Below, one piece after another: positions 45,781-57,900 of a stretch of DNA of 64,000 bases. The stretch is from Lytechinus variegatus (lineage: Eukaryota > Echinodermata > Echinoidea > Temnopleuroida > Toxopneustidae). A program made the translations under genes and the position numbers. Within the stretch, counting starts at the first letter, position 1, and every line of letters starts with the position of its first letter. The notes beneath the pieces are model-generated. The model saw only the letters and a list, made by a program, of their open reading frames with translations. It made no database searches and was not told the DNA's origin. Location of the stretch: positions 248,001 through 312,000 of the forward strand of contig NC_054758.1 in NCBI RefSeq assembly GCF_018143015.1, read 5' to 3'.

Positions 45781-47774
45781 TGTGGCAACAAAAATGGACA
45801 ACAATTTGTGAAAAATCTTAGAAGCCTGGAGAGTTTTCTGAAATATTGTCAAGATTTATCCTGCTGCATGAAAGCTATTCAAACATAAAGATTCTCACTC
45901 TGTCAAAAGAGAGAAAAGTCTTATTATTTATGGCTTGTGAATGACAAGGAAATCAGATATATTTGTAATGTGTATTCAACAACCGTCCATTGCATAGTTA
46001 CAATTAGAGCTTCAACGAATATGCAAATCATTGAAAATAAGTGTTATATAATCTGTGTAATGTAACATTGATTAATGTACGCATGAGGTGTTTATTCTTA
46101 TGTGAATTTATTAGACTAATGTCAACATGAAAAAATTACTGATAGCATGTGTAAATATGAACAACGGAACAAAAATGTTGACGTATTGTATTCTCATACA
46201 AACCTGCTTTAGCTTACAACTTACAAGTATTATTATTTTGATGCAGGAGTCACCAACTTCCTTTCTTCTAATATCCTGCATGTGCCATATTCAAGCAATT
46301 CACATTTGGTGCCAGTAACAAGTCTTCTCACTCCTTAGTGATAGAATCATAAAACTCACAATTTACTTCCAAATATGCAACGATCAAGAACAAATGAACC
46401 GGTAATCATTCTGAGTTAACTTATATGCTTGAGCAAGAAGGAAAAAAGCAATCTTGAGTGCGAAATTTGTAATCATTTTCCTTCCGAAACAGTATTCCAG
46501 TAAACTGTAGTTACTTCAAAATGAACAGTATGCAAAGTTGGGTTATTTTATTAGACATGGTGAATCTCCTATCCGTCCACATGGTTTAACAGTATTATAT
46601 GCTTGTTTAGTATATTAATGTTTTCCACATACTCATGGTATGATGCTTTATTACAAGATGTATGCTGAAAATACATGTATGGTCATAAGCAGTATATAAA
46701 GTCAGTGTTTGAATTTTGCAGTATTATTTACAATGGCTTTTTATATATCATTTCACTTGTTGCAAGAACATGTTTTAAACAGTTATTTTTAATGTGTATA
46801 TGCATTTACATATATGTGAAGCAGTAGTGTAGGCTATTGATGCATAGGAAGTTGTTCTATTTTAGAAACAGAATATTTATCAATCCATGACCAGTTCACA
46901 AATAGTCATTTCAGCCAGCATTCCAATTTTTTAATATTTGTATTTTTGTCGAATGTAACTAATCAGAAAAATTTGGTTAATATTTCATCAAAATGATTGG
47001 ATTCTGTAACTTTTCAAATAATTATTGGGTAATTTGAATATTGCAGAATCTTCTCATTTTCAGCTATTGAACATTGTGTAAAGATCATAATTTGAACGTG
47101 CTTGCCTCACAATTATCAAAGTACAAAAAATGTACTTTTGTTGTAAAAAGTAGAATATATGGCTTTGTGTGCGTGTGCTATAATCATGATAATGTATTTT
47201 GTAACCTCCAATACTGTATATCAGCACAATGTTCACCAAATTTGAAATTCTGATTGGAAAAAGAAAAATCCTTCTTTAAATTGATTTTCCAGCTGGTTTT
47301 GGAAAGGTTCATAATCCTGAACACTACACTTACATGAACGATCTTTAAAAGAACTTTCAGAACAAATATCGTCTTGTGCCTATGCTTGTGAATGAATGTT
47401 GTGGTAAATCAATTGGAACTATATATCGCTATAAATTTTCTACATGTATTTTAAATTTGTTGAACAATTTACAATGTTGATAATTATTGTATATATCTTG
47501 CTTCATTGCTTTATGTAATAAATGTAAACTTAATGCTATTTGATATATCATGACAGAACTGTGTTTTCTGGTTGTACATTTACTATGAAAATGCAGTAGG
47601 CCTACTACAGTCATGTATGATATTAATAAAGGGATATGAAGATTGAGATCACTGGGAGATCCAGGGGGCACATCTGGCCCATGCCCCACCCCCCCCCTTT
47701 GAGAAGCAAAATACAAAAATTTTATGTAAAAATGCCATTAAAACAGAAGTGTGCCACCCTTTCGGTTTATTGTT
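45781..47774. other. No coding exon; possible long 3'UTR of copy 3
   Basis: AT-rich unique-looking sequence without mobile elements, in contrast to both flanks. This is compatible with transcribed 3'UTR, but no frame or conserved block proves it. Confidence 0.4.
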
Positions 47775-48279
47775 TTAAAGGGGAAGTTCACCCTGAAAAA
47801 AAGTTTATTGTAAAAATAGCAGAAAAAATAATGAAAAATATTGCCGAAGGTTTGAGAAAAATTCATCAAATAATTAAAAAGTTATTAGAATTTCAATTAT
47901 TTGATTTGTGACGTCATATGCGAGCAGCATTCGTACATAGTGAATGGTAAAAAATCAATGAAATGTCATTTTCTCAGAAAATTGAAAATGGTTTTTACTG
48001 TACCTTTTGTATATCAATAGACAAATCATTTCACACCCGATCATGAATAGAAAACAAAATCAAGTCATCAGGAACCATATAAACTTTGAAATTCATGCGT
48101 TTTATATAACATAACACATGGGGCAGCTGCTCGTTTATGACGTCACAAATCCAGAACTTTGAACTCTAATAACTTTCTTACTCTTTAACGGATTTTCCTC
48201 AAACCTTCACCAATATTTTTTACTATTTTTTCTGCTATTTTTACAACAAAGTCTTCTTCAGGGTGAACTTCCCCTTTAA
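47775..48279. mobile_element. TTAA-flanked fold-back MITE 'AGGGGAAGTTCACCC'
   Basis: TTAA at 47775-47778 and 48276-48279 flanks the inverted ends AGGGGAAGTTCACCCTGAA and TTCAGGGTGAACTTCCCCT. Arms continue through 'attgtaaaaatagcagaaaa' and 'tgtgacgtcata'. 505 bp, no coding capacity. TTAA duplication suggests piggyBac-type mobilisation. Confidence 0.88.
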
Positions 48280-49103
48280 GGGACGGAATATCCTTAATTT
48301 TTGGTTTAAAAACCTTCTTTTTGCTTGTCAAATTTTTCTTTGGAGAAATGTGCCCCCCCCCCACTTTTGGAAAAATCTTGGATCTGCCCCTGAGTGAGAT
48401 GTAACACTGGGGAAGGAAAAGAAGCATGGTGGAGAGATGGGGGGTGAATGCACACGCGTCAGAGAGAGAGATAGATGTGGGGGGGGGGGGTGAAGCGCGG
48501 TAGATGCGTGTGGTAGAAAGAAGAAAGGGAGAGCTCCCTCCCCCCCCCCAGATAAGGAGAGCAATGGATTGAAAGAGAGCAGTCTATAGACCACTCTAGT
48601 TTTAGGGAAACATGAAGGCGGCAGGTAATGGAAGGAGATTTTTAAAAAACGGAAAGAGGGAGGAGGCGTTGGAGCTTTCGCAATTCCACGGAGCCTTCTC
48701 ATTGGTGGATACTTTTCTCAAGTGATCTCACCGATCAATACATTTTTTTTTCCGTGATCAATACTCGTATCATATCACTGATCTCTATAATAGAGATCAG
48801 TGTATCATATACATTGCAGAATGATGAGAACAATCTGCAACGAAGATGGCGCTGTTCAGAAATAATGAATGACTGCATTTATCATTTTCGATTGTGTCAC
48901 CATGGACCCTACGGTGTCACAAATCAACTTCTACAAATTTGCTTACAATTTTTTAACTCGTCGCGGCACCGAGATTTTTTAAATTGGGGGGGGGGGGGTG
49001 GGGGTGGAGGGTAAATGAAAATATATCGAGGGCAATGGCGGATACTCTACATGGTTTTATTTTCATTAGTTTATTAGGTCTTGATACCATTGATTTTATT
49101 TTG
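48280..49103. other. Repeat-derived DNA, no gene
   Basis: Holds a single 'ggatctgcccctg' transposon end near 48376, poly-C/poly-G runs, and a small palindrome 'actgatctctataatagagatcagt' region at 48777-48801. Open frames here are compositional. Confidence 0.5.
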
Positions 49104-50002
49104 TTAAAGAGCGAGTTCTCATTGATAAAAACGTTTATTGTGAAAATTGCGGGAAAATGATTATATAATAACACTAATAATGAATAATAATTAATGTGAT
49201 TTCTAAGGCGCCAAATCCATTTAAATCTAAACTTTGCTCAAAATGCACAGGTGAAGAGAGAGATACACGGCAAAAACTGTGGTGTTAACCTGTGTACATA
49301 GTTATTTTACACCGGTGTCCAATTGGTGGTGTTAGTTTTACACCTGAGGTGTTATTACAACACCTATGGTTGTTACATTTACACTCTTTGGTGTTATGTT
49401 CAATCTCTAGGGTGTTATTTTAACACCTCAGGGTGTGGTCCTCTATCAACACCAATTGGTGTCAGTTTTAACACCACAGATTTTACAGTGTAGGGGAAAG
49501 CTATATGAAATCATTATTATTGTTATTATCATGCAGAGTGAATCAATATACAGATCTGTCTAGAAAGGGAATTGATGAAAATCCACCAATAATTGATAAA
49601 ACTATTCGATTTTTTATGACGTCACATGGAGTCTCACCATATATGGTTAAGTAAAATATCATTGTCAATGAAATTTCTCAAATTAAGAAAGAAAGAAAGG
49701 ATAAAGAAATATGCCTGATTCATGGAATATTATATCAACAGAAAAATTATATCACATCCGCTCATGAAAGAAGAAATATCTAAAGTCATCATGAACAATT
49801 CCAAAATTGAAAATTTAAGAATATTACATAACAATAATGGGGCAGCTGCTTGTAAATATACATCATGTCGCAGACAAAAAAAAATTTTCTTAACCTTTAT
49901 TTTGATGGAATTTCATCAAACATTCACTTATATCTTTTTTTTCCATGGTATGCCTTTTATTATTTACAATACTATACGTCAGTGTGAACTCGGCCCTCTT
50001 TG
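49104..50002. mobile_element. Decayed relative of the 'GAAGTTCACCC' MITE, with nested insertion
   Basis: Left 'gttaaagagcgagttctcat' with 'aaacgtttattgtgaaaatt' and right 'gtgtgaactcggccctcttt' recall the element at 47775. It is interrupted at 49268-49492 by a TIR element. The border calls are approximate. Confidence 0.5.
49268..49492. mobile_element. TIR element 'AAAACTGTGGTGTTAA', copy 2
   Basis: Left 'ggcaaaaactgtggtgttaa' and right 'ttaacaccacagattttaca' are inverted ends. The body is the reverse-orientation counterpart of 27901-28136. Confidence 0.87.
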
Positions 50003-51189
50003 ACTTGAATCAGCCTTGACTCATATAGTAAAAAATAAGAATGTCGTAATCAAGCTGCGAAGATGGCAGTAATATTTTGATTGGCTGATCCTGTTCAATA
50101 AAACTTAAAAAAAATTGACAGTTTGAATGATGATGTAGATTGGCCAAAGACGGGAGGTGCGAAGCGGGAGTGCTAGACTAGAGATATCAGAAAAAAATAT
50201 ATCAAAAGGTTTAATAATTTGTGACGTCATATTCCTACGGCAGCCAGCCCCCCTTACAAATGCAAAAAAAATATTTCTAATGATCATGATGGCATTCTTT
50301 TTTTTTCTTTCATGTGCGGGTGGGAAATTGTTTCATGAGTCTATATTATTGGTGACTTTTCTTAAATCAATTGTCTGATCTTTTATTTTAAGAAAAATGA
50401 ATATTTATTTAGGCCTATCTTATTAGTAGCTGTTACAAATTATGACGTCACAAATAAAATAGAATTGTAATAACTTGTCATATCAATTTGTTGTGTACAA
50501 AAAACGCTCCTCTTGTAAGGCATAAAAATGGGACGTTTAACGCACAGTCACTAATACGCGCCGCTGTCTTCGCATCGTGCAGGCAGTCTACGTGTATAGT
50601 GGCGGGCTGCTACATTGCAGTGCAGGGGTGTTAAACTTACATATCGTGAGCGCACTCAGCTGCGTGTTTTCACTTCTTCTCCTTTCTCTCCTTTTCTTGT
50701 CATTTTTCCTCGCATTACTTGTTTTCATAAATTTCCCTCTCACTTTCCTTGTTTTCTCACTCCCTTCAGTTTTGTAACTCTTCTTGATCACTTGCATTCA
50801 TTGGCACACCCCCCGGTCAAAAATGGTACGGTCCTATCCAACATACACTCAAGTCGTCGCTGTACGAATAATGAAAACGTGCAAAATTCTTCACGCGCTG
50901 CGTTAATGCCTAGCTATGCGTGTGTACTGTGTACACACAATGCCATCGGCTGAACCCGCCAAACTATAGTGACCAATTATTGCAAAAGCTTTTGCAAATG
51001 TGAAAAGTGACAGAGGTTTTTTTTATCCAATCAAAATCATTCTTAGGTATTCGCAATCTACAGCATTTTCTGCAAAATGTCTTTTTTTGATAGGGTCTAT
51101 TGTGACGTATATATTTTTTTACAACAATGTGAAGTCGCACCAAACGTTTCGTTTCCCGCACTTGCCCATTGGCTCATGTATGGCAGTGA
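50003..51189. other. No gene seen
   Basis: Mixed DNA with a CpG-richer part at 50540-50960. Open frames on both strands at 50577-50953 overlap each other and show no domain. Confidence 0.45.
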
Positions 51190-52442
51190 GTCCAAACTTC
51201 GCGCGTGTCCAAACTTCGCGGACGGTCATTATTGACAATCCCAGCCAGTATGGTTGGAACTACCCCTTATCGACCACCTAATCTTCTAAGCATCGTATCT
51301 GTGAAAATATTCATCAATTTTACCCAGTTTTCGTCTCATTTGTGCAGAAAATTAAGCAGATCAGATTCCCACGTTTCGCACGGCGACTCCGATTCGATCC
51401 GCGTATATATCGACGAACAACGAATACGACGATTTTACATTTGCTCATTTGCACCCATCTTTTGAAACCGACCACCCGCGATACACTAAGTTTACGGCCG
51501 ATTCTTGTCGCGGTGGCGAAGAATTTCAACTCTTCCAAATCAGTTCTATGATGTCAACATGCTAAATGTTCGTCTCACTACTTCCATTGCGAGCTCCGGT
51601 ACATGATTCGACGATTGACGACGGAAATTTGTTCTAAAGCCGTTTCCTATCGGATTTCTTGGTTTTTCAGCGGGGTCTGGATCTGGTCAATACAATTTTG
51701 ATTAATTCTACTCAATTTATACTTTTTGTTGCTTCCTTTTTTCTCGTAAAATCAATTTTTACCGTTTCTATGGACACTGCGCCTACTCTCCCGCGCGTAT
51801 CGTTTGTAATACGCAATAATTTTAACGCGCGCAAGGTGGTCGGTTTCAAAAGAGGTGGTCGATATGTGGTAGTCTCACTCATATCCTTAAAATCTGACAT
51901 CATCAATGTGAAAAGCGACCTAAAATTACCCTTCGCTGAAAGTTTCTTTAGGATTAGTCCAGTAGTCATGAAAATATTGGCAAAAGATCGGCAAATTTGT
52001 CACCAGTAGCGCCCGTTTTGAAGAAAGCAACAAGCATCACGATATCACCATTTTACAAGCAGAAATCATAAAAAATGTGAGTTAAATGTGGTACTAACCG
52101 ATTCCATAGCATTTTGCCATCAATCTGATATAAATATTTCATTTTTTGAGCTTGAGTCTTTGTTTAAATCTCCACAAAAGCTTTGGTGCGCGAAGTTAGG
52201 TCACACTTTTTCTGAACGGTTTTCCAGCACAGCCCGCATTCGCCGATCGGAATAGAATTTTGAGATCGCGATACCGGCGAAACCCCGTGACCTACTTTAC
52301 ATTTTCGTCCATGATTTTATAGTTTACAATCTTGCCGTCAATGTGGTAACTATTTCTTGAATTGGTTTTGTATAAATTATGAATAATTTGTGGACAAAAT
52401 TAAGCCTGATCAATATTTTTGAAAAGTGCGCGAAGTTTGGAC
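51190..52442. mobile_element. Candidate TIR element 'GTCCAAACTTCGCGC'
   Basis: Left GTCCAAACTTCGCGCG and right GCGCGAAGTTTGGAC are perfect 15-bp inverted ends. The left motif is repeated at once (gtgtccaaacttcgcggac), and a variant lies inside the right end at 52185. An inner inverted pair, 'ttttgaaaccgaccac' and 'gtggtcggtttcaaaa', supports a palindromic design. No clear target duplication. CpG content is high and open frames look coincidental. Confidence 0.55.
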
Positions 52443-52507
52443 ACCCCATCATACAAATGGATTTCCAAAATCATCAAGAAAGGTTCCAAAAACCTCAAAA
52501 GTGACAG

Positions 52508-53811
52508 CCCAGGACCAAAATCCAATTGAAACCAGTTGGATTTCCAACTGGTTTCAATTGGTTTCAACTGGTTTCAATTGGTTTTAACTGGAATTTAACA
52601 ATTTCCAGTTGAAACCAATTGAAACCAGTTGGGCAACTGGAAATCCTAACTGGAACCAGTTGGGCAACTGGAAATCCTAACTGGAACCAGTTGGGTAAAT
52701 GGATATGACTTCCAACTGGAAATGATTTCTAACTGGAACCAGTTGGGTAACTGGAAATCCTAACTGGAACCAGTTGGGTAACTGGACATGAATCCTAACT
52801 GGAACCAGTTGGGCAACTGGAAATCCTAACTGGAACCAGTTGGGTAACTGGAAATGACTTCCAACTGGAAATGATTTCTAACTGGAACCAGTTGGGTAAC
52901 TGGAAATCCTAAATGGAACCAATTGGGTAACTGGAGATGACTTCTAACTGGAAAGATGGGTAACTGAATTCTAATTGGAACCAGTTGGCCGGGTAACTGG
53001 AAATAAAACTGGAACCAGTTGGGTAACTGGAAATGATTTCCAATTGGAAATTTTCCAGTTACCCAACTGGATCCAATTGAAACCAGTTAATTTGCATATT
53101 TTCTGCCAGTGTGCACAGATTAATGTTTTATGAGATTCATCATAATTTACAATGTATCTATTTATTTTTTTTCAATTTGAAGTTCCACACTTTTTTCAGA
53201 TAAGTGTTTCCAATACTTAGCAGTGAAAACCATGTTCATAAATGTTATAGATTATAATTAAAACAGATTAAAAGATAATTAGTACACCACTAACTGTTAC
53301 CAAATTACATCAAATAAAAATACATATATTTGAAGAACTCCAATATGAATATATACATATGAAAGTCTGTATTTTATCAATGCCCTTTACATTGGTATTA
53401 ATAGACAAATAACACTGCTTCTGTGTTGGCATGAGCAATAGTGCAAATGCTAATTAATTTGTAACTAATTAAGTTCATTCCAACTGGAATTTCCAATTGG
53501 AAACCAATTGGTTTCAACTGGTTCCAGTTGAAAACCAGTTGCCTCCAATTGGTTTCAACTCAACTGGAACCAATTGAAACCAGTTGCCTCCAATTGGATT
53601 CAACTGGTTTTAATAGGGAAATTGGAACAACTGGAACCAATTGAAACCAATAGCCAACTGGTTCCAGTTGCCCAATTGGTTTTAACTGGAACCAGTTGGC
53701 AACTGGTTTTCAATTGGAACCAGTTGTTCCAATTTCCCTATTGAAACCAGTTGGCCAACTGGTTTCAATTGGTTTTGCTCTAATTGGTTTCAACTGGATT
53801 TTGGTCCTGGG
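52508..53811. mobile_element. Fold-back element made of CAACTG/CAGTTG repeats
   Basis: The ends CCCAGGACCAAAATCCA and TGGATTTTGGTCCTGGG are perfect inverted repeats. A 2-bp AG stands outside each end. The left arm (to about 53090) is a tandem series of 'aactggaaccagttgggtaa' units. The right arm (from about 53475) is a denser mix of 'ggtttcaattgg' and 'aaccagttg' words in both orientations. A 380-bp AT-rich core separates them. No coding capacity. Confidence 0.85.
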
Positions 53812-54296
53812 AGAACTTAATTTGACTAAAATTAAATGAAAATCATATCATGTTCAAGGTGAGAATCTGCTCTATTATATTCTGTTTTGATAGATCACCT
53901 TGTTGACGCGTTTGGGAGATATCTTAGCAAATCCCTCAAAACGGCGTATTTTCTATTATTCTCCATAGGGAAATAATTTAACACGCTACGCACTGCAAAA
54001 AAGGAGCGCAAACAAATTGATATTTAAAATTGGATTATCCTCAAACTATCACCAACATGTAGTATTTTTTTTATTTGTTTTGTCAGATTGAACTTGCGAA
54101 AATAACAGAACGTATCCCTGTCACACAGAGACAGTTGCGGTTGTCGGCCGGTGGCAGGCCCCCTTTTTTCTTATTCTGGAAGGTTGGAGGAGTGACATTT
54201 TCTAAATGTTGCATTTATCACTTGAAATGGTTTTACCGAACACTTAAAATGTTGGATTCAGCTTTATACAAGGCCCGGATACAAGGTTGGATGCAT

Positions 54297-54600
54297 TGGC
54301 GGCGGATCCGAAGCCAAAAAAAAAAAAATTAGGGGGTGTCCACCTGAAATTTCGGGATGGACACAGGTAAAAAATTGGACAAGCGCCCCCAAAAAGGTTA
54401 TCAACCTAAATTTTAGGAGTGGCTAACCAAAAATTTTTGACAAGCAAAAAAAAAAAAAAAGGTCATCTACCTAACACATGTTTCGAGGGGGGTCCACGTG
54501 ACTTTAGGGGGGAAGCTGGAAAAAAATTGACAAGCAAAAAAAAAAAAAAAATAGGGGGGGACACGTCCCCCCGTCCCCCCCCCCCCCGCTTCCGCCGCCG
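54297..54600. mobile_element. Short TIR element with A-runs, just upstream of ATP5PB
   Basis: The direct repeat ATGCAT (54291-54296 and 54601-54606) flanks ends TGGCGGCGGATCC and GCTTCCGCCGCCG. The interior has two or three degenerate units ending 'ttgacaagc' plus 12-15 A. About 300 bp. Confidence 0.7.
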
Positions 54601-54882
54601 ATGCATGGTTGGATGTAACATTTGTAAAAGGCTGTCACTCCTCCAACCTTTCAAATGTTGATTTAACATACGAATAAGGGGGGGGGGGTAATAAAATTGA
54701 TAAAATATCTAGTTACAATTAACTGATATATTCATTTCTTTAAAAAAATAAACCAGCACACTCTCACGTCCCCGCCCGGTCCCACCCTAATTGAAATTGA
54801 AGAACTGCTATTTTGTAAAGACCCCCAACCCCTCCCTCGAAATAGTGTGTGTGCATGTGTGAAAAAAGAATAAGCGTGAGCA

Positions 54883-54890
54883 GCCATCTT
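54883..54890 (-). promoter_or_regulatory. YY1-like site near the ATP5PB start
   Basis: GCCATCTT, i.e. AAGATGGC on the minus strand, is the core of the YY1 motif found around start sites of many nuclear genes for mitochondrial proteins. It lies about 50 bp before the ATG, so it may be in the promoter or 5'UTR. Confidence 0.4.
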
Positions 54891-54937
54891 TCTTGCTGTT
54901 GAATTTGGAAGGAAGGGGTCGCGGGATTCTCTCCAAA

Positions 54938-57900
54938 ATGCTGTCCCGTCTTGCTCTAAGAAATGGTAAATAGATAATTTTACATATAATATGTTGCTAA
55001 TGTTTTTACTCTAGGAAGTCAATTTAGTATTTAATAAGTTTGATGTGTTTATATTATATTAAAACGATCTTAGTTAACATTACATGTCTGACAGAAAATT
55101 TCGTGTTGCTGGCTCGGCACACTCGCCGTGACATGAGCATGGATGGACGTGTGCTTGCCGCCAGGCCTGGGGCAGGGAGTCTTGTAACCAAGCGTGACGT
55201 GGCTAAGGCCTGTTTGGGGAGTGTTTCATAAAATAAAGGACTTGTCACAATGTCGCACGTTTTATCCGACAGTTACCATAACTTTTTAAGAACAGTGATG
55301 CCAATTCAGTTTCGCACTGGCCGAATTCAAATGAAAATGATTTCCCGTCCCAGCTGCTGGGCATGTCGTCGGGCGACCGGCGTCGGCGTCGGCGAGTTCG
55401 TGCAGGCTCCACTTCACTTCTAGTTCTACTAAGTTACACTACTCGCTCTACCTACCCGAACTTCGGGATGGTGAACTCGATCGCAGAGATGCCAAGTTCA
55501 AAGACCAGCTATGCGTGAGATTTTCTGTGATTTTGAGTGAGATCACAGACATTGTGTACAATGTATATGGGGATAGGCTGTGATAGTTGCGTGAGACAGA
55601 GATTTGAGGGGATGAACAAGAGTCCGAAATGCTTGAGTCTCACGCATGATGCGTGAGACTTGGTACTAAATGGTAGCTCTGCAATTGGATATTCTGAGTG
55701 ACAAAGGTGGGACCAAAAAGTGGTTTATTGTAAAAATTACAGGCCTAGAAAAAAAAATATATCGGTATTATTACTCTCATTCAATGAACAAGGTTATGAA
55801 TATGATATAAACTTGTTCTCAGTTACATCTCCATGTGTGGTAAAATAAGGGTGGCAATGTTTGGCTTATTTTCTCTTTTTCTATGGGACAAATGCTTGAT
55901 TTTCTTACACTGTCAGTTTTCATTACAGCTATTCATCATATAACTTGGCTCTCATGGAAATTTAATTCTTTAAATTATTTTTTTCTGAATTAAAAATAAA
56001 GATTGAAAATGAAAATTTCTTGCCATATTACTTTATTAAACTGTTTAATTTTTTCAGATCTTATCTTGATGAAAATAGTGAAAAATAGAAATCTAGCAAA
56101 TTTCATAGTAATCCATGAATCAGTTTTTGAGAAATAACCATATGAATTTGGAATGAAATTCCACCAAATGCTCCCAATAGGCTCTGTAGTATAATTTGTC
56201 ACAACACACACACAGCTAAAACACATGACCACACACAGAGTGCAATTTACATTTTGTGTGCAGTTTTGCATTGGGCTTTCTGGAGTAGTGGCGAAGGGTA
56301 TTTTGAAATCAATTCTGACACTTGATCCTAAATAAAAGGCGAAAATTTAGTACTTCCATTGGATTTGCCATTTTAATATCAATAGTATCAATACTACGAA
56401 AACCCGCTAGTTTCCAAAATATGGTATATTTATTCATGAGGTACAAGACTTTGAACTTCCTTTTTTAATGCAACATCAAAATTATTGTAGTAGCCAAATG
56501 TAAACTGAGTATGTTATTTGGAGTATTTTTTTCTCTTTAATTTGATACCAAAATCATTAAATTTGGATAATGGGATCATACGTCAGAAATGCGGTGAATT
56601 TTAATTTTCCCCTCAAAGCCATGACAATTTTTGGCTGTGTAAATGCAGTGAAAAGGGCAACATTTTTGTTCTGTGTGCAGTCACCCTATTCACCCTTATT
56701 TCACTCCGTGTCCATCCTCCAGTTATCCTCAAAATTGGTTATTTTGGGCCAGTATCTAATTCCTCACACATTATTCCAAGATACTTTCCCAAACTCTTAG
56801 AATATTTCTGGTATTTTCTGAGCCATCCAATATAATAATATTTATGCTGTTTGGCCTAGCCTGCAAAAGATCGCATGCAATATTTTGAAATCGGCCGTGA
56901 ATAATACGTGTGAGGAACTAGATACTGGCCTAAAATCACCAATTTTGAGGACAACCGGAGGATGGACACGGAGTGAAATAAGGGTGAACAGTAAGAAATT
57001 AAGCTATTTTTCTTTCTCGTTATGTTTGTTTTCTTTAATTTTTACAATAAACCACTCTTTGATCCCACCTTTGTCACTTGGAATATCCGATCGAGTTCAC
57101 CGTCCCTATGTTGGGTAGGTGGAGCGTACATGTAGTGAAGTGGAATGGAGCCTGCATGAACAGCCTTAGCCTTGAGGACTCTGAGGCGTGAGCATATTTT
57201 TTTATGATTTTGATATTGTCATTTGCTCATGGAACCTTGACAAGGCATCCTGACTGTAGAGAAGATAAAAATCCAGAAGGGAATTCCCTCCATATTTAAT
57301 ATTAGAACTAGTAGTCCATACATTATATAGACCAAAATTTTCTTATGCATAGCATATTGCATACTTTTATATTCCTAATGCGTATAAGGGTATCATAGTT
57401 TCCACTAGTCTTGACTCCATGATGATGTTTTTTTTTATATTAAGACATATATTTCATCATCGTGGAGTCTTGAATCCCCGTCCATATATCTATAAGAGGC
57501 ACATGTACACAAAGATGGATTTCCCTAGGAAATCCATAGTTAAAGGGTGAAATCGGTTTGTATTGTCGAATTTTATTCATCCATGAACCTTCAGGCGCCT
57601 TATGCGTATAAAGACCCGATCTCCCGTCTATGCCTCGTTCCGTTTGTCAACAAAGCAAAGACAATAGACCTGACCCTTGACCCGCTTCGTGATGACGTAC
57701 TTCTGACTAGTGATGCCGTTTTGAAGAACAATTTATAGATACAAATTATTATTTCACAAATAGTAAAATTTGATATGTGATTATAAATAACTAATTATTC
57801 ATAATCACGTATCAAATTTTGGTATTTGTGAAATATTGTCTTTGCTTTGTTGACAAACTGATCGAGGGATCTACGGGAGATTGAGTTTGGTATGAAACGT

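Noticed and set aside
51659-52009. 116-residue plus-strand frame
   Set aside because: It overlaps an equally open frame on the other strand inside a CpG-rich repeat and shows no recognisable domain.
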